DNA of 32,587 nucleotides from the NCBI GenBank assembly GCA_045537045.1, contig JAZSOS010000012.1, positions 1 to 32,587 of the forward strand, given 5' to 3'. This document shows positions 1 to 7,388 of this stretch, piece by piece. Each line of letters opens with the position of its first letter. Positions within the stretch are counted from its first letter, which is position 1. This DNA is from SIG480 sp045537045. GTDB taxonomy: Bacteria > Bacillota > Clostridia > Oscillospirales > JAAYXM01. A program made the position numbers and the translations under genes. Under the pieces are notes generated by a model. The model searched no databases. It saw only the letters and a program-made list of their open reading frames with translations, and was not told the origin of the DNA.

Positions 1-195
1 ATCAATTTTATAAATAAAACACTCGGACTTATTTTAGGTATTATATTGGGTTATCTTATATTAGTGGCGCTTTCCTTTGTTATGCTGAAATTCGGAATAG
101 TTCTCGACACAGAGACGGTGAACAAAACATTGTTGCTCAAAAATATTCTGAGCTTTTCTCCGATAACAGCACTCTCTGGCGCACTGAAAGTATAG
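1..195 (+). CDS. C-terminal end of a CvpA-like membrane protein (partial at the window edge)
   Basis: An open frame enters at base 1 and stops at TAG 193-195, giving 64 residues without an initiator, so the gene begins outside the window. The visible part has one strongly hydrophobic segment (about residues 9-32, rich in Leu, Ile, Gly and Val), then a short polar stretch and a tail with the motif SFSPITALSG. A glycine-rich membrane helix preceded by N-K-T-L-G is reminiscent of the C-terminal helix of CvpA family proteins (colicin V production/stress-linked membrane proteins), but this is an impression from composition only. It is followed after 45 bases by pgsA on the same strand and is probably cotranscribed with it. 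Reading as coding is supported by the uninterrupted frame and the membrane-helix pattern. The family name is tentative. Confidence 0.5.
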   Translation: MNFINKTLGLILGIILGYLILVALSFVMLKFGIVLDTETVNKTLLLKNILSFSPITALSGALKV

Positions 196-240
196 TAAAC
201 GAAAAGAATGTCAATTTTATAAGTCAGGAAGTTAAAAAAC

Positions 241-789
241 ATGAATATACCGAATCTATTATCAATTTTCAGAATGTGTCTTGTTCCCGTATTTGTGGTT
301 GTCTTTTTCTCAGACAGCCCACACGCCTACGCCTATGCTGCCGGCGTATACGCACTTGCAGGAATAACAGATGTTCTCGACGGCATTATTGCCCGTAAAT
401 TTAACCTTATAACAAAGCTCGGCAAAATCCTTGACCCGCTTGCCGATAAGATGATGACAATTACAGTCTTCGTGTGCATATCAATCGCCGGTCTTATCCC
501 CTGGTGGATAATTGCGCTGATATTTGCAAAAGACATTCTGCAGATTATCGGCGGCGTAAAGCTATATAACGAGGTTTCCGCAGTTTTCCAGGCAAACGTC
601 TTTGGAAAGCTTGCAACCGTTGTTCTTGTTATCGGCGGAATACTTATTCTTCTTTTTGACGGAATCATCCCCGCCGTTGTCAGAACTGTTTTTGCCTATG
701 CGGCGGTAGCGCTCTCCTTCCTTGCGTTTTTCAGCTACCTCTGCCAATATCTTAAATTCAAAAAGACACACGACACTACATCGTTTTAA
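241..789 (+). CDS. pgsA: CDP-diacylglycerol--glycerol-3-phosphate 3-phosphatidyltransferase
   Basis: The 182-residue product is an integral membrane enzyme that transfers a phosphatidyl group from CDP-diacylglycerol to glycerol 3-phosphate, the committed step to phosphatidylglycerol. The CDP-alcohol phosphotransferase signature D-G-x2-A-R-x8-G-x3-D-x3-D is complete at about residues 47-70 (DGIIAR, then GKILDPLAD), supplying all catalytic and metal-binding Asp residues. The N-terminus MNIPNLLSIFRM matches the usual PgsA start (N-x-P-N-x-L-T-x-x-R). Several hydrophobic helices follow and the length is normal. The ATG at 241 is preceded by CAGGAAG as a ribosome binding site. It is followed after 27 bases by the clpE-like gene, so the two are likely one transcript. 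Other CDP-alcohol transferases (PssA, cardiolipin synthase) are possible but fit the N-terminus less well. Confidence 0.92.
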   Translation: MNIPNLLSIFRMCLVPVFVVVFFSDSPHAYAYAAGVYALAGITDVLDGIIARKFNLITKLGKILDPLADKMMTITVFVCISIAGLIPWWIIALIFAKDILQIIGGVKLYNEVSAVFQANVFGKLATVVLVIGGILILLFDGIIPAVVRTVFAYAAVALSFLAFFSYLCQYLKFKKTHDTTSF

Positions 790-816
790 TTTATAAAAAA
801 GGATTGGTAAACTACT

Positions 817-3123
817 ATGCAGCCTACTTTATGCAGCAGATGCAAGAAAAACCTTGCTGTAATATTTATCACAAAGGTCGAAGGTGAAAAGACCGTTAGC
901 GAAGGAATCTGCCTCAAATGTGCGCGTGAGCTCGGGATAAAGCCCGTTGATGATTTTATGAAAAAGATGGGTATTTCCGATGAAGAGCTTGATGCAATGA
1001 CAAGTGAAATGATGGGTATGCTCGGAGAACTTGGCGGAGATGAGCTGCCGGGGCTTGCCGATGAGTCTGACGCAGATGACAGCGACGGAAAAACAGCAAC
1101 TTTCCCCTTTCTCAACAAGCTTTTCGGTGCTATGCCGCATCAGGGCGAGCCATCACCGCAGGCATCAGCTCCGAACGGTTCAGAACCGCGCAAGGGTGAA
1201 AAGAAACCGCCAAAGTATAAATTTCTCGACAACTTCTGCATCTCTCTTACAGACCGCGCAAAAAACGGAAAGCTTGATAGAATCGTCGGCCGTGACGTTG
1301 AAATCGAGCGCGTTATCCAGATACTCAACCGCCGCCAGAAAAACAACCCTTGCCTTATAGGAGAACCCGGTGTAGGTAAAACGGCAATCGCCGAGGGTCT
1401 TGCAATAAAGGTTAGCGAAGGCAGCGTTCCCGCAAAGCTTTGTGACAAGGAGATATATCTGCTTGACCTTACATCGCTTGTTGCCGGCACGCAATTCCGC
1501 GGTCAGTTTGAATGCCGTATGAAGGGGCTTATTGATGATATAAAAAAGAAAGGCAACGTTATTCTTGTTATTGACGAGGTGCATAACCTTGTCGGTGCCG
1601 GTGATGCCGAAGGCTCAATGAACGCGGCAAACATCTTAAAGCCCGCCCTTTCCCGCGGCGAAATTCAGGTTATAGGTGCAACCACATTCACCGAATACAG
1701 AAAGCATATTGAAAAGGACAGTGCCCTTGAGCGCCGTTTCCAGACGGTTATCGTAAACGAGCCGTCTATTGACGAAACGGTGGAAATAATCCGCGGTATC
1801 TCGCATTACTATGAAGGCTTCCACGGTGTGCGCATAACCGACAAAATAGCTCATCTTGCCGTTACGCTTTCGGAAAGATATATAACCGACCGTTTTCTCC
1901 CCGATAAGGCAATTGACTTAATTGACGAAGCATGTTCGGATTTAAACCTCAAAAGCAAATCAATCACAGAGCTTGCCCTTGTTGAAAAGAAGCTACGCGA
2001 AATTGAGGCAGAGCGCGAAACGCTTCTCTCCGATACATCCGAAGAGGGTTTCCAGCGCCTTGCACTTTTAAAGAGCGAAGAATGCAAGATGAGCGAGCGA
2101 AAGGAGGAACTTTCCCGCGAACCCGTTCCCGAGCTTTCGGAAGAGCATCTTGCAAGAGTTATTGAGCTGTGGACGAAGATTCCCGCATCTGCAATATGCG
2201 AAACAGAGTTCAAGCGCTTATCCGAGCTTGAATTCCGCTTAAAGCGACGCATCATCGGTCAGGACGAAGCCGTCTCGGCCGTTGCCGCCGCCATTAAGCG
2301 CAACCGCGTTGGCATCTCGCCGAAGAGAAAGCCGGTTTCTTTCCTCTTCACAGGCTCTACCGGTGTCGGCAAAACCGAACTTGTGAAATGCCTTGCTTCC
2401 GACTTGTTCAACTCCCCTGAATCTCTTATACGCCTTGATATGTCCGAGTTTATGGAAAAGCACGCCGTATCAAAGCTTATCGGTGCACCTCCCGGATATG
2501 TCGGCTACGATGAAGCGGGACAGCTTACCGAAAAGATACGCCGCAAGCCGTATTCCGTTGTCCTCTTTGATGAGATTGAAAAGGCGCATCCAGATGTCCT
2601 TAACATTCTTCTGCAGATTCTCGACGACGGACGTATAACCGATGCTCAGGGGCGCGAAGTAAACTTTGAAAACGCAGTGATTGTTATGACCTCTAACGCC
2701 GGAAGTCAGTTTAAGGGCGGAACGGCAGGATTCAATCACTCGACAACGGAGTATAACAAAGAAAAGACTATGAAAGCGCTCTCCGATTTCTTACGTCCGG
2801 AGTTTATAAACCGTATCGACGAGATTGTTGCTTTCAACTCTCTTTCAAAGGAAAACTTCAAGGAAATAGCAAAAATTATGCTGTCTGATCTCACCGCATC
2901 TCTTTATGAGAAGCAAATCACCTTTACATTCGAAGACGAGCTTCTTGATTATCTTACAAACAAGTCCTTCTCCGAAAAATACGGTGCACGAAATCTGCGC
3001 CGTACAATTCAGAAAGAGCTTGAAGACGAGATTGCAAATCTTATAATTGAGAACTTCGACAAAACGGTTTCTGCAATAAAAGTTTCTGTTGTTGATGAAA
3101 AAGTGAATATATCCATCGCATAA
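817..3123 (+). CDS. clpE: ClpE-type AAA+ unfoldase with N-terminal zinc finger
   Basis: This 768-residue Clp/Hsp100 ATPase unfolds proteins for the ClpP peptidase. It lacks the double Clp N-domain of ClpC/ClpA. Instead it starts with a four-cysteine zinc finger (C6-x2-C9 and C32-x2-C35) like that of ClpE and McsA, then a variable linker to about residue 130. AAA domain 1 has Walker A GEPGVGKT (182-189) and Walker B VILVIDEVHN (about 247-256). A Glu/Lys-rich helical UVR-like segment (about 385-425) precedes AAA domain 2, with Walker A GSTGVGKT (513-520) and Walker B VVLFDEIEKAH. A tripeptide AGF lies in the loop where ClpP-binding Clp ATPases carry I/L/V-G-F. The start ATG follows AAGGATTGG. 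The ORF is a little longer than Bacillus ClpE because of the acidic linker. No ctsR, mcsA or mcsB is seen nearby. The gene ends at a strong hairpin terminator. Confidence 0.88.
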   Translation: MQPTLCSRCKKNLAVIFITKVEGEKTVSEGICLKCARELGIKPVDDFMKKMGISDEELDAMTSEMMGMLGELGGDELPGLADESDADDSDGKTATFPFLNKLFGAMPHQGEPSPQASAPNGSEPRKGEKKPPKYKFLDNFCISLTDRAKNGKLDRIVGRDVEIERVIQILNRRQKNNPCLIGEPGVGKTAIAEGLAIKVSEGSVPAKLCDKEIYLLDLTSLVAGTQFRGQFECRMKGLIDDIKKKGNVILVIDEVHNLVGAGDAEGSMNAANILKPALSRGEIQVIGATTFTEYRKHIEKDSALERRFQTVIVNEPSIDETVEIIRGISHYYEGFHGVRITDKIAHLAVTLSERYITDRFLPDKAIDLIDEACSDLNLKSKSITELALVEKKLREIEAERETLLSDTSEEGFQRLALLKSEECKMSERKEELSREPVPELSEEHLARVIELWTKIPASAICETEFKRLSELEFRLKRRIIGQDEAVSAVAAAIKRNRVGISPKRKPVSFLFTGSTGVGKTELVKCLASDLFNSPESLIRLDMSEFMEKHAVSKLIGAPPGYVGYDEAGQLTEKIRRKPYSVVLFDEIEKAHPDVLNILLQILDDGRITDAQGREVNFENAVIVMTSNAGSQFKGGTAGFNHSTTEYNKEKTMKALSDFLRPEFINRIDEIVAFNSLSKENFKEIAKIMLSDLTASLYEKQITFTFEDELLDYLTNKSFSEKYGARNLRRTIQKELEDEIANLIIENFDKTVSAIKVSVVDEKVNISIA

Positions 3124-3128
3124 AAATT

Positions 3129-3167
3129 CTGCTGCGTTCACCTTAAATGAACGCAGCAGTTTTTTTG
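3129..3167 (+). terminator. Rho-independent terminator, probably bidirectional, after clpE
   Basis: A perfect 12-bp stem, CTGCTGCGTTCA paired with TGAACGCAGCAG around a 7-base loop, is followed by seven T residues. On the opposite strand the hairpin is followed by AATTTTTATG, so it can also end the convergent alanyl-tRNA editing gene, whose stop lies 15 bases away. Confidence 0.92.
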
Positions 3168-3181
3168 CTGTTTTACTTTTA

Positions 3182-4339
3182 TTAAAAGGAAAAACTTTGT
3201 ACAAACTCTTTGATTTTTTCTTTGCTGTTTGCTGTAATTTTGCCTTGTGCGTAATTAGGCTTCCCGCCTCCCTTTCCGTCAAACGCATCATTGAGCGCTT
3301 TAACGGCAGGGCGTATATCTGCATTTTTACTGCTTATGATATATATATAATTTTTCTCATCATCCGTTGAGAAAAGCAGGCACAAGTTGTCGCCTTCTTC
3401 GGAAAGCTTGTTTGCGCAGTGACGCAGCTCGTCATATGTAAGATTTTTTGCAAACGCTACGGTGCAAGCATCATACCGTATTGGAGAAAGCTCACTCCAT
3501 GCAAATTTCTTCCGAAGCTCGCTGTTTTCATACCGAAGTGAATTTATAAGCTCAAGCTGTTTTTCCGCAGCATCGGAAACTAACTCCCTTGAAACGGAAA
3601 GAGTTTTCATAAGGCTTTTACTCTGCCGATTGAGCATTGAGTAATCGGCAAATGCATCATATCCCGCCTTTACCGTAAGGCGCGTTCCGCCTTTATTTGG
3701 TGTGAATTCAACAACCTTAACAACCCCAACCTCTCCCGTTCTTGCAACGTGGGGCGCACAGCAGGCACAGCAATCCACGTTCCCAACAGTCACAAGACGC
3801 AGATTCTCTACAATATCTAGCTTACTGCGGTATTGTATAACCTCGGCTTCATCAGGAGTCGGATACGATATATCAATGGGTAAGTTGCGGTATATTACCG
3901 AATTTGTTATTTCTTCGACTCTTGCAATATCCTCGGCTTTAAGCACGCCGTCAAAATCAACCGTCATTTCATTTTTGCTCATATGAAAGCCGACGTTATT
4001 ATAGCCAAACAAAGAATGAACGGTTCCGGAAAGGATATGCTCTCCGGAGTGGTTCTGCATACGGCGAAATCTCGTTTTCCAATCAATCTTGCCGCAGACC
4101 GCCTCTCCTGCAGCTATTTTTCCATTTATTTTGTGAACAATTTTGCCATCGGAAATCTGAACATCCAAAACAGGAAAACCACTTAACATTCCTCCATCCG
4201 GTGCCTGACCGCCACCCTCGGGGAAAAACGCGGTTTTGTCAAGTATGATATTATAAAATCCGTTTTCAATATCACACGATAACACCGTTGCTGTAAATTC
4301 GCGGCAATATGCATCATTTTCATACAAGCGTTCTGTCAT
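3182..4339 (-). CDS. alaX: Alanyl-tRNA editing protein AlaX-L with C-terminal DHHA1 domain
   Basis: This 385-residue free-standing relative of the AlaRS editing domain hydrolyses Ser- or Gly-mischarged tRNA-Ala in trans. The N-terminal beta-barrel has the conserved FFPEGGGQ motif (39-45). The editing site carries the zinc ligands H97-x3-H101 (NHSGEHILSG) and C193-x3-H197 (CCAPHVARTGEVG). A helical linker (about 225-285) leads to a DHHA1 domain containing the Gly-rich GKGGGKPNYAQG (about 350-361), as in the C-terminal part of AlaRS and in AlaX-L proteins. There is no aminoacylation domain, so it is not AlaRS itself. The ATG at 4339 is preceded by GGAAGAG. The gene is convergent with clpE and divergent from the DUF378 gene, with its own promoter. 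Confidence 0.9.
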   Translation of the reverse strand: MTERLYENDAYCREFTATVLSCDIENGFYNIILDKTAFFPEGGGQAPDGGMLSGFPVLDVQISDGKIVHKINGKIAAGEAVCGKIDWKTRFRRMQNHSGEHILSGTVHSLFGYNNVGFHMSKNEMTVDFDGVLKAEDIARVEEITNSVIYRNLPIDISYPTPDEAEVIQYRSKLDIVENLRLVTVGNVDCCACCAPHVARTGEVGVVKVVEFTPNKGGTRLTVKAGYDAFADYSMLNRQSKSLMKTLSVSRELVSDAAEKQLELINSLRYENSELRKKFAWSELSPIRYDACTVAFAKNLTYDELRHCANKLSEEGDNLCLLFSTDDEKNYIYIISSKNADIRPAVKALNDAFDGKGGGKPNYAQGKITANSKEKIKEFVQSFSF

Positions 4340-4375
4340 AATAATACTCTCTTCCGATAAAATTCTTTTTTATTA

Positions 4376-4404
4376 ATTTTATCACAAAATATATTGTATG
4401 TAAA
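4376..4404 (-). promoter_or_regulatory. Predicted sigma-A promoter of alaX
   Basis: On the minus strand TTTACA (4404-4399) and TAAAAT (4381-4376) are separated by 17 bases and lie about 40 bases upstream of the alaX start. The match is good but unproven. Confidence 0.6.
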
Positions 4405-4459
4405 CATTGCAACAAAAACATTGCCACTATTTACAACAACAACTTGCGAGTAGATTTTA

Positions 4460-4493
4460 AATTTAACGGAATACTTTTATTGTACGTTAAATT
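4460..4493. repeat. Inverted repeat in the leader of the DUF378 gene
   Basis: Perfect 9-bp arms AATTTAACG and CGTTAAATT are separated by 16 bases and end about 11 bases before the ribosome binding site of the DUF378 gene. They could be an operator for a dimeric regulator or an mRNA stem-loop. No T-run follows, so it is not a terminator. Confidence 0.5.
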
Positions 4494-4516
4494 ATAAAAA
4501 GCAAGGAGTTGATAAA

Positions 4517-4720
4517 ATGCTTGACAAAATCGCACTCGCCCTCGTTATTATCGGAGCTGCCAACTGGGGTTCCATCGGTCTTTTCCAATTTGACCTTGTC
4601 GCAACGCTTTTCGGCGGTCAGGGCGCACTTTTAAGCAGAATAATATACACTCTTGTTGCTCTTGCGGGAATCTGGTGTATATCTCTTTTCTTCCGCGACA
4701 CAGCCGTATCTACAACCTAA
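4517..4720 (+). CDS. DUF378 family small membrane protein
   Basis: The 67-residue protein has two hydrophobic segments (about residues 5-25 and 38-59) joined by a short loop. It carries the DUF378 pattern: ALVIIGAANWGSIGLF followed by D-L-V-A-x-L-F-G and a second helix with LVALAGIW. Function is unknown for the family. The ATG follows AAGGAGTTGATAAA, a near-ideal ribosome binding site. It is a single-gene unit: its leader contains a 9-bp inverted repeat and a hairpin terminator lies 18 bases after the stop. The C-terminus ends TAVSTT with no recognisable signal. The short length matches the family norm. Confidence 0.85.
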   Translation: MLDKIALALVIIGAANWGSIGLFQFDLVATLFGGQGALLSRIIYTLVALAGIWCISLFFRDTAVSTT

Positions 4721-4737
4721 ATTAAGTAACGTACAAG

Positions 4738-4779
4738 AAACCGCCGCTTGGGAGAAAACTTTCCCAAACGGCGGTTTTG
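4738..4779 (+). terminator. Hairpin terminator after the DUF378 gene, convergent with ackA
   Basis: The stem AACCGCCGCTTGGGA pairs with TCCCAAACGGCGGTT with one mismatch, followed by TTTTGATATTGTTTT. It lies between convergent genes, so it may also act on ackA read-through on the other strand, where the T-run is shorter. Confidence 0.82.
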
Positions 4780-4799
4780 ATATTGTTTTATATTTGGTG

Positions 4800-5993
4800 T
4801 TAAAGAGCCTTTACGATTTCCTCGGTGTCCTTTGCAATCATAAGCTCTTCGTTGGTCGGGATTACGAAAATCTTAACCTTGGAGTCAGCAGCGGAAACAT
4901 CTGTTTCCTTACCGCGAACCTTATTCTTCTCTGTATCCATCTTAACGCCCATATACTCAAGCCCGCTGCAGATGTCTGCACGGAGGTCGCAGGAGTTTTC
5001 ACCGATACCTGCTGTGAATACGATAGCATCAACTCCGCCCATAGCGGTGGAGTATGCACCGATAAACTTCTTTACCTCATAGATGAACTTGTCAAGAGCG
5101 AGGCGTGCACGCTCGTTGCCGTTTGCAGCAGCATCGTCAAGATCACGGAAGTCAGAGCTTACGCCGGAGATACCGAGAACGCCGGACTTCTTGTTGAGGA
5201 TGTTATTCATTTCCTTGATGTCATAACCATATCTGCCCATAAGGTACTCAAGGATTGTTGCGTCAATATCGCCTGCGCGTGTTCCCATAAGGAAGCCTGC
5301 GAGCGGGCCGAGACCCATGCTGGTGTCTACGCACTTGCCGTCAACAACAGCGGAAAGCGATGAACCGTTACCGAGGTGGCAGCAGATAACGCGGCTGTGC
5401 TCAGGATTTCCGAGCATATCAATTGCGCGTGCGGAAACATAGCGGTGGCTTGTTCCGTGGAAGCCGTAGCGGCGGACATCGTCCTTCTCGTAGTACTCAT
5501 ACGGAATCGGGTATATGTATGCCTTCGGCGGCATTGTCATATGGAATGCAGTGTCGAAAACCGCAACCTGCGGAGTGGTGGGCATAACCTTCTGGCATGC
5601 ACGGATACCTGTGAGGTTTGCCGGGTTGTGAAGCGGACCGAGCGGGATGCACTTTTCAATTGCAGCGATGCACTTATCATCTACAAGGCAGCTTGCAGTA
5701 AATTCCATACCGCCGTGGAGAACGCGGTGACCGACAGCTGCAATTTCATCCGTAGATGCGATAACACCCTTATCCGGGTCAACGAGGATGTCAAGAACTG
5801 CCTGAATTGCCTCACCGTGTGTGGGCATTGCGATGTCAGCCTTTACATCGTCACGTCCCGGAACCTTGTGAGTAAGGCGTCCGTCAATACCGATGCGCTC
5901 GCAAAGACCTTTTGCGAACACCTCACCGCCTTCGGATTCCATGAACTGGTACTTAAGGGATGAGCTTCCTGCGTTGATAACAAGAATTTTCAT
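4800..5993 (-). CDS. ackA: Acetate kinase
   Basis: The 397-residue cytoplasmic enzyme interconverts acetyl phosphate + ADP and acetate + ATP, the energy-yielding last step of acetate fermentation. Diagnostic motifs are the N-terminal MKILVINAGSSSLKYQF, the phosphate-binding GHRVLHGG, the histidine-containing YGFHGTSH, HLGNGSSLSA, MGTRAGDIDAT and, near the C-terminus, FTAGIGENS. The length is normal for the family. The frame stays open upstream to 6212, but the conserved start at 5993 and the GGAACGGAAAG ribosome binding site show that the true start is the ATG at 5993. The upstream extension overlaps tmcAL antisense and is not real. A phosphotransacetylase gene (pta), the usual partner, is not in this window. 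The gene is divergent from tmcAL. Confidence 0.96.
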   Translation of the reverse strand: MKILVINAGSSSLKYQFMESEGGEVFAKGLCERIGIDGRLTHKVPGRDDVKADIAMPTHGEAIQAVLDILVDPDKGVIASTDEIAAVGHRVLHGGMEFTASCLVDDKCIAAIEKCIPLGPLHNPANLTGIRACQKVMPTTPQVAVFDTAFHMTMPPKAYIYPIPYEYYEKDDVRRYGFHGTSHRYVSARAIDMLGNPEHSRVICCHLGNGSSLSAVVDGKCVDTSMGLGPLAGFLMGTRAGDIDATILEYLMGRYGYDIKEMNNILNKKSGVLGISGVSSDFRDLDDAAANGNERARLALDKFIYEVKKFIGAYSTAMGGVDAIVFTAGIGENSCDLRADICSGLEYMGVKMDTEKNKVRGKETDVSAADSKVKIFVIPTNEELMIAKDTEEIVKAL

Positions 5994-6065
5994 AATACTT
6001 TCCGTTCCTTTCGGTAAATAATTTCTGTCATTTAGCTTGCAAATTACGCCAAATACAGTTAAAAT

Positions 6066-6095
6066 AGTATACAGATAATATTGATAAATAAGCAA
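6066..6095 (-). promoter_or_regulatory. Predicted sigma-A promoter of ackA
   Basis: On the minus strand TTGCTT (6095-6090) and TATACT (6071-6066) have an 18-base spacer and lie about 75 bases upstream of the ackA start. A tmcAL promoter must lie in the same 168-base gap, but no equally good plus-strand match was seen. Confidence 0.55.
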
Positions 6096-6161
6096 CTCTA
6101 TATATTTTATCCCATTTAGCAGATTTTTGCAAGACTTTTTTACAAAAGATGGTGATTTTTT

Positions 6162-7355
6162 ATGAACATTTGCGGCATTGTCTGCGAATACAACCCTTTC
6201 CACAACGGGCATCTGTATCAGATTGAAGAAACAAAGCGGCGCGGAGCAGACGGAATAGTCTGCGTTATGAGCGGGAATTTCGTTCAGCGCGGTGATTTTG
6301 CCGTAATGCCGAAAATGTCCCGCGCAGAAGCTGCAATCCGCTCGGGTGCGGATGTTGTTATCGAGCTTCCCGTGCCGTGGGCTATCTCCTCTGCAGAGCG
6401 CTTTGCATCCGGTGCTGTTTCCGTACTGGATGCACTCGGGGTTGTTTCATCAATTTCATTCGGAGCAGAGTGTGCCGATGGAAAAAAGCTTCTCAAAATT
6501 GCAAAAATTTTTACGGATAAAAGCTTTGATGAAAAAGTTATTGAAGAATATTCAACGGGAGTTTCTTACGCAACAGCGCGCGAGCGTGCGCTTGCAAGGG
6601 TTGATAAATCACTCTCCCCGCTCATCGCGGAAGCGAACAACATTCTTGCCGTGGAATACCTCAAAGCCATTCTGCGGCTTGAATCTGGCATTTCCCCCAT
6701 TGTCATAACCCGGACAGGTGCGCGTCACGACAGCGTGCAGATATCAGGCAACATCGCCTCCGCATCATATATAAGAGAGCTTATCTCGCGCGGAGAGGAT
6801 TTTTCGGAATTTGTTTCATCTGCATCTGTTACCCTTTACCGTGAGGAAGTAGAAAAAGGTGCTGCGCCCGTTTTTTCAGCCACGGCAGACAGCGCAATAA
6901 TGTCAGTTTTGAAAAGGCTGTCGCCCGAGGACTTCACAAAATACGGAGATGTGTCCGAGGGGCTGGAGTTTCGCCTTTTTGACGCGGTATCAAAAAGCTA
7001 TGGTGTGGCAGATGCCATAGACCTTGCAAAAACAAAGCGGTATGCACACGCACGCATACGGAGAATTTTCCTTAATGCTTTTCTGGACATTGATGCTTCC
7101 CTGTCACTCGGTTTCGTCCCCTACGCGCGCATACTTGCATTTAACAATCGCGGGCGCGAAATTATAAAAAAGGCTAAGAAGCTCTCACAAATTCCGATAA
7201 TCACCCGCCCGTCCTCAATAAAAAACGAGGACGAAAGACTGCAAAGCCTTTTCGCCCTCGAACGACGCGCAGACGATATATATTCACTTTTCATGAAATG
7301 CCCTATGCCTCAGGGAAGCACGTTTACGCAATCCCCGATATATATTGAAGGTTAA
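6162..7355 (+). CDS. tmcAL: tRNA(Met) cytidine acetate ligase (YlbM family)
   Basis: The 397-residue protein matches TmcAL, which activates acetate with ATP to acetyl-adenylate and makes N4-acetylcytidine at the wobble position of elongator tRNA-Met. The nucleotidylyltransferase-like N-terminus GIVCEYNPFHNGHLYQI contains the H-x-G-H nucleotide-binding motif, followed by the family-typical VMSGNFVQRGDFAVMPK and GADVVIELP. The C-terminal part has HARIRRIFLNAFL, also seen in this family. The length fits. The ATG at 6162 is preceded by GATGGTGAT, a partial ribosome binding site. It is divergent from ackA, whose enzyme makes acetate. That fits TmcAL using free acetate rather than acetyl-CoA. The functional link is inference, but the family assignment is firm. 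Confidence 0.92.
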   Translation: MNICGIVCEYNPFHNGHLYQIEETKRRGADGIVCVMSGNFVQRGDFAVMPKMSRAEAAIRSGADVVIELPVPWAISSAERFASGAVSVLDALGVVSSISFGAECADGKKLLKIAKIFTDKSFDEKVIEEYSTGVSYATARERALARVDKSLSPLIAEANNILAVEYLKAILRLESGISPIVITRTGARHDSVQISGNIASASYIRELISRGEDFSEFVSSASVTLYREEVEKGAAPVFSATADSAIMSVLKRLSPEDFTKYGDVSEGLEFRLFDAVSKSYGVADAIDLAKTKRYAHARIRRIFLNAFLDIDASLSLGFVPYARILAFNNRGREIIKKAKKLSQIPIITRPSSIKNEDERLQSLFALERRADDIYSLFMKCPMPQGSTFTQSPIYIEG

Positions 7356-7386
7356 GCCGAGGAGAGTCGAACCCCTTAAGGCTTAA
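7352..7386. repeat. Inverted repeat enclosing a tRNA T-arm-like fragment between tmcAL and murD
   Basis: The arms TTAAGCC (7352-7358) and GGCTTAA (7380-7386) are perfect. Between them, read on the minus strand, lies GGGGTTCGACTCTCCT, which folds like a tRNA T-arm: AGGGG/CTCCT around TTCGACT. No other tRNA parts (anticodon or D arm) are seen because the upstream DNA is murD coding sequence. It could act as a weak terminator for the convergent genes, but neither side has a T-run. Confidence 0.5.
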
Positions 7387-7388
7387 AA

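Noticed and set aside
4653..5363. Plus-strand ORF of 236 codons
   Set aside because: It is antisense to ackA, whose motifs and codon use are clear, and has no ribosome binding site or family motif.
5994..6212. Upstream extension of ackA by 73 codons
   Set aside because: The conserved acetate kinase start MKILVINAGSSS and a good ribosome binding site are at 5993; the extension overlaps the tmcAL start.
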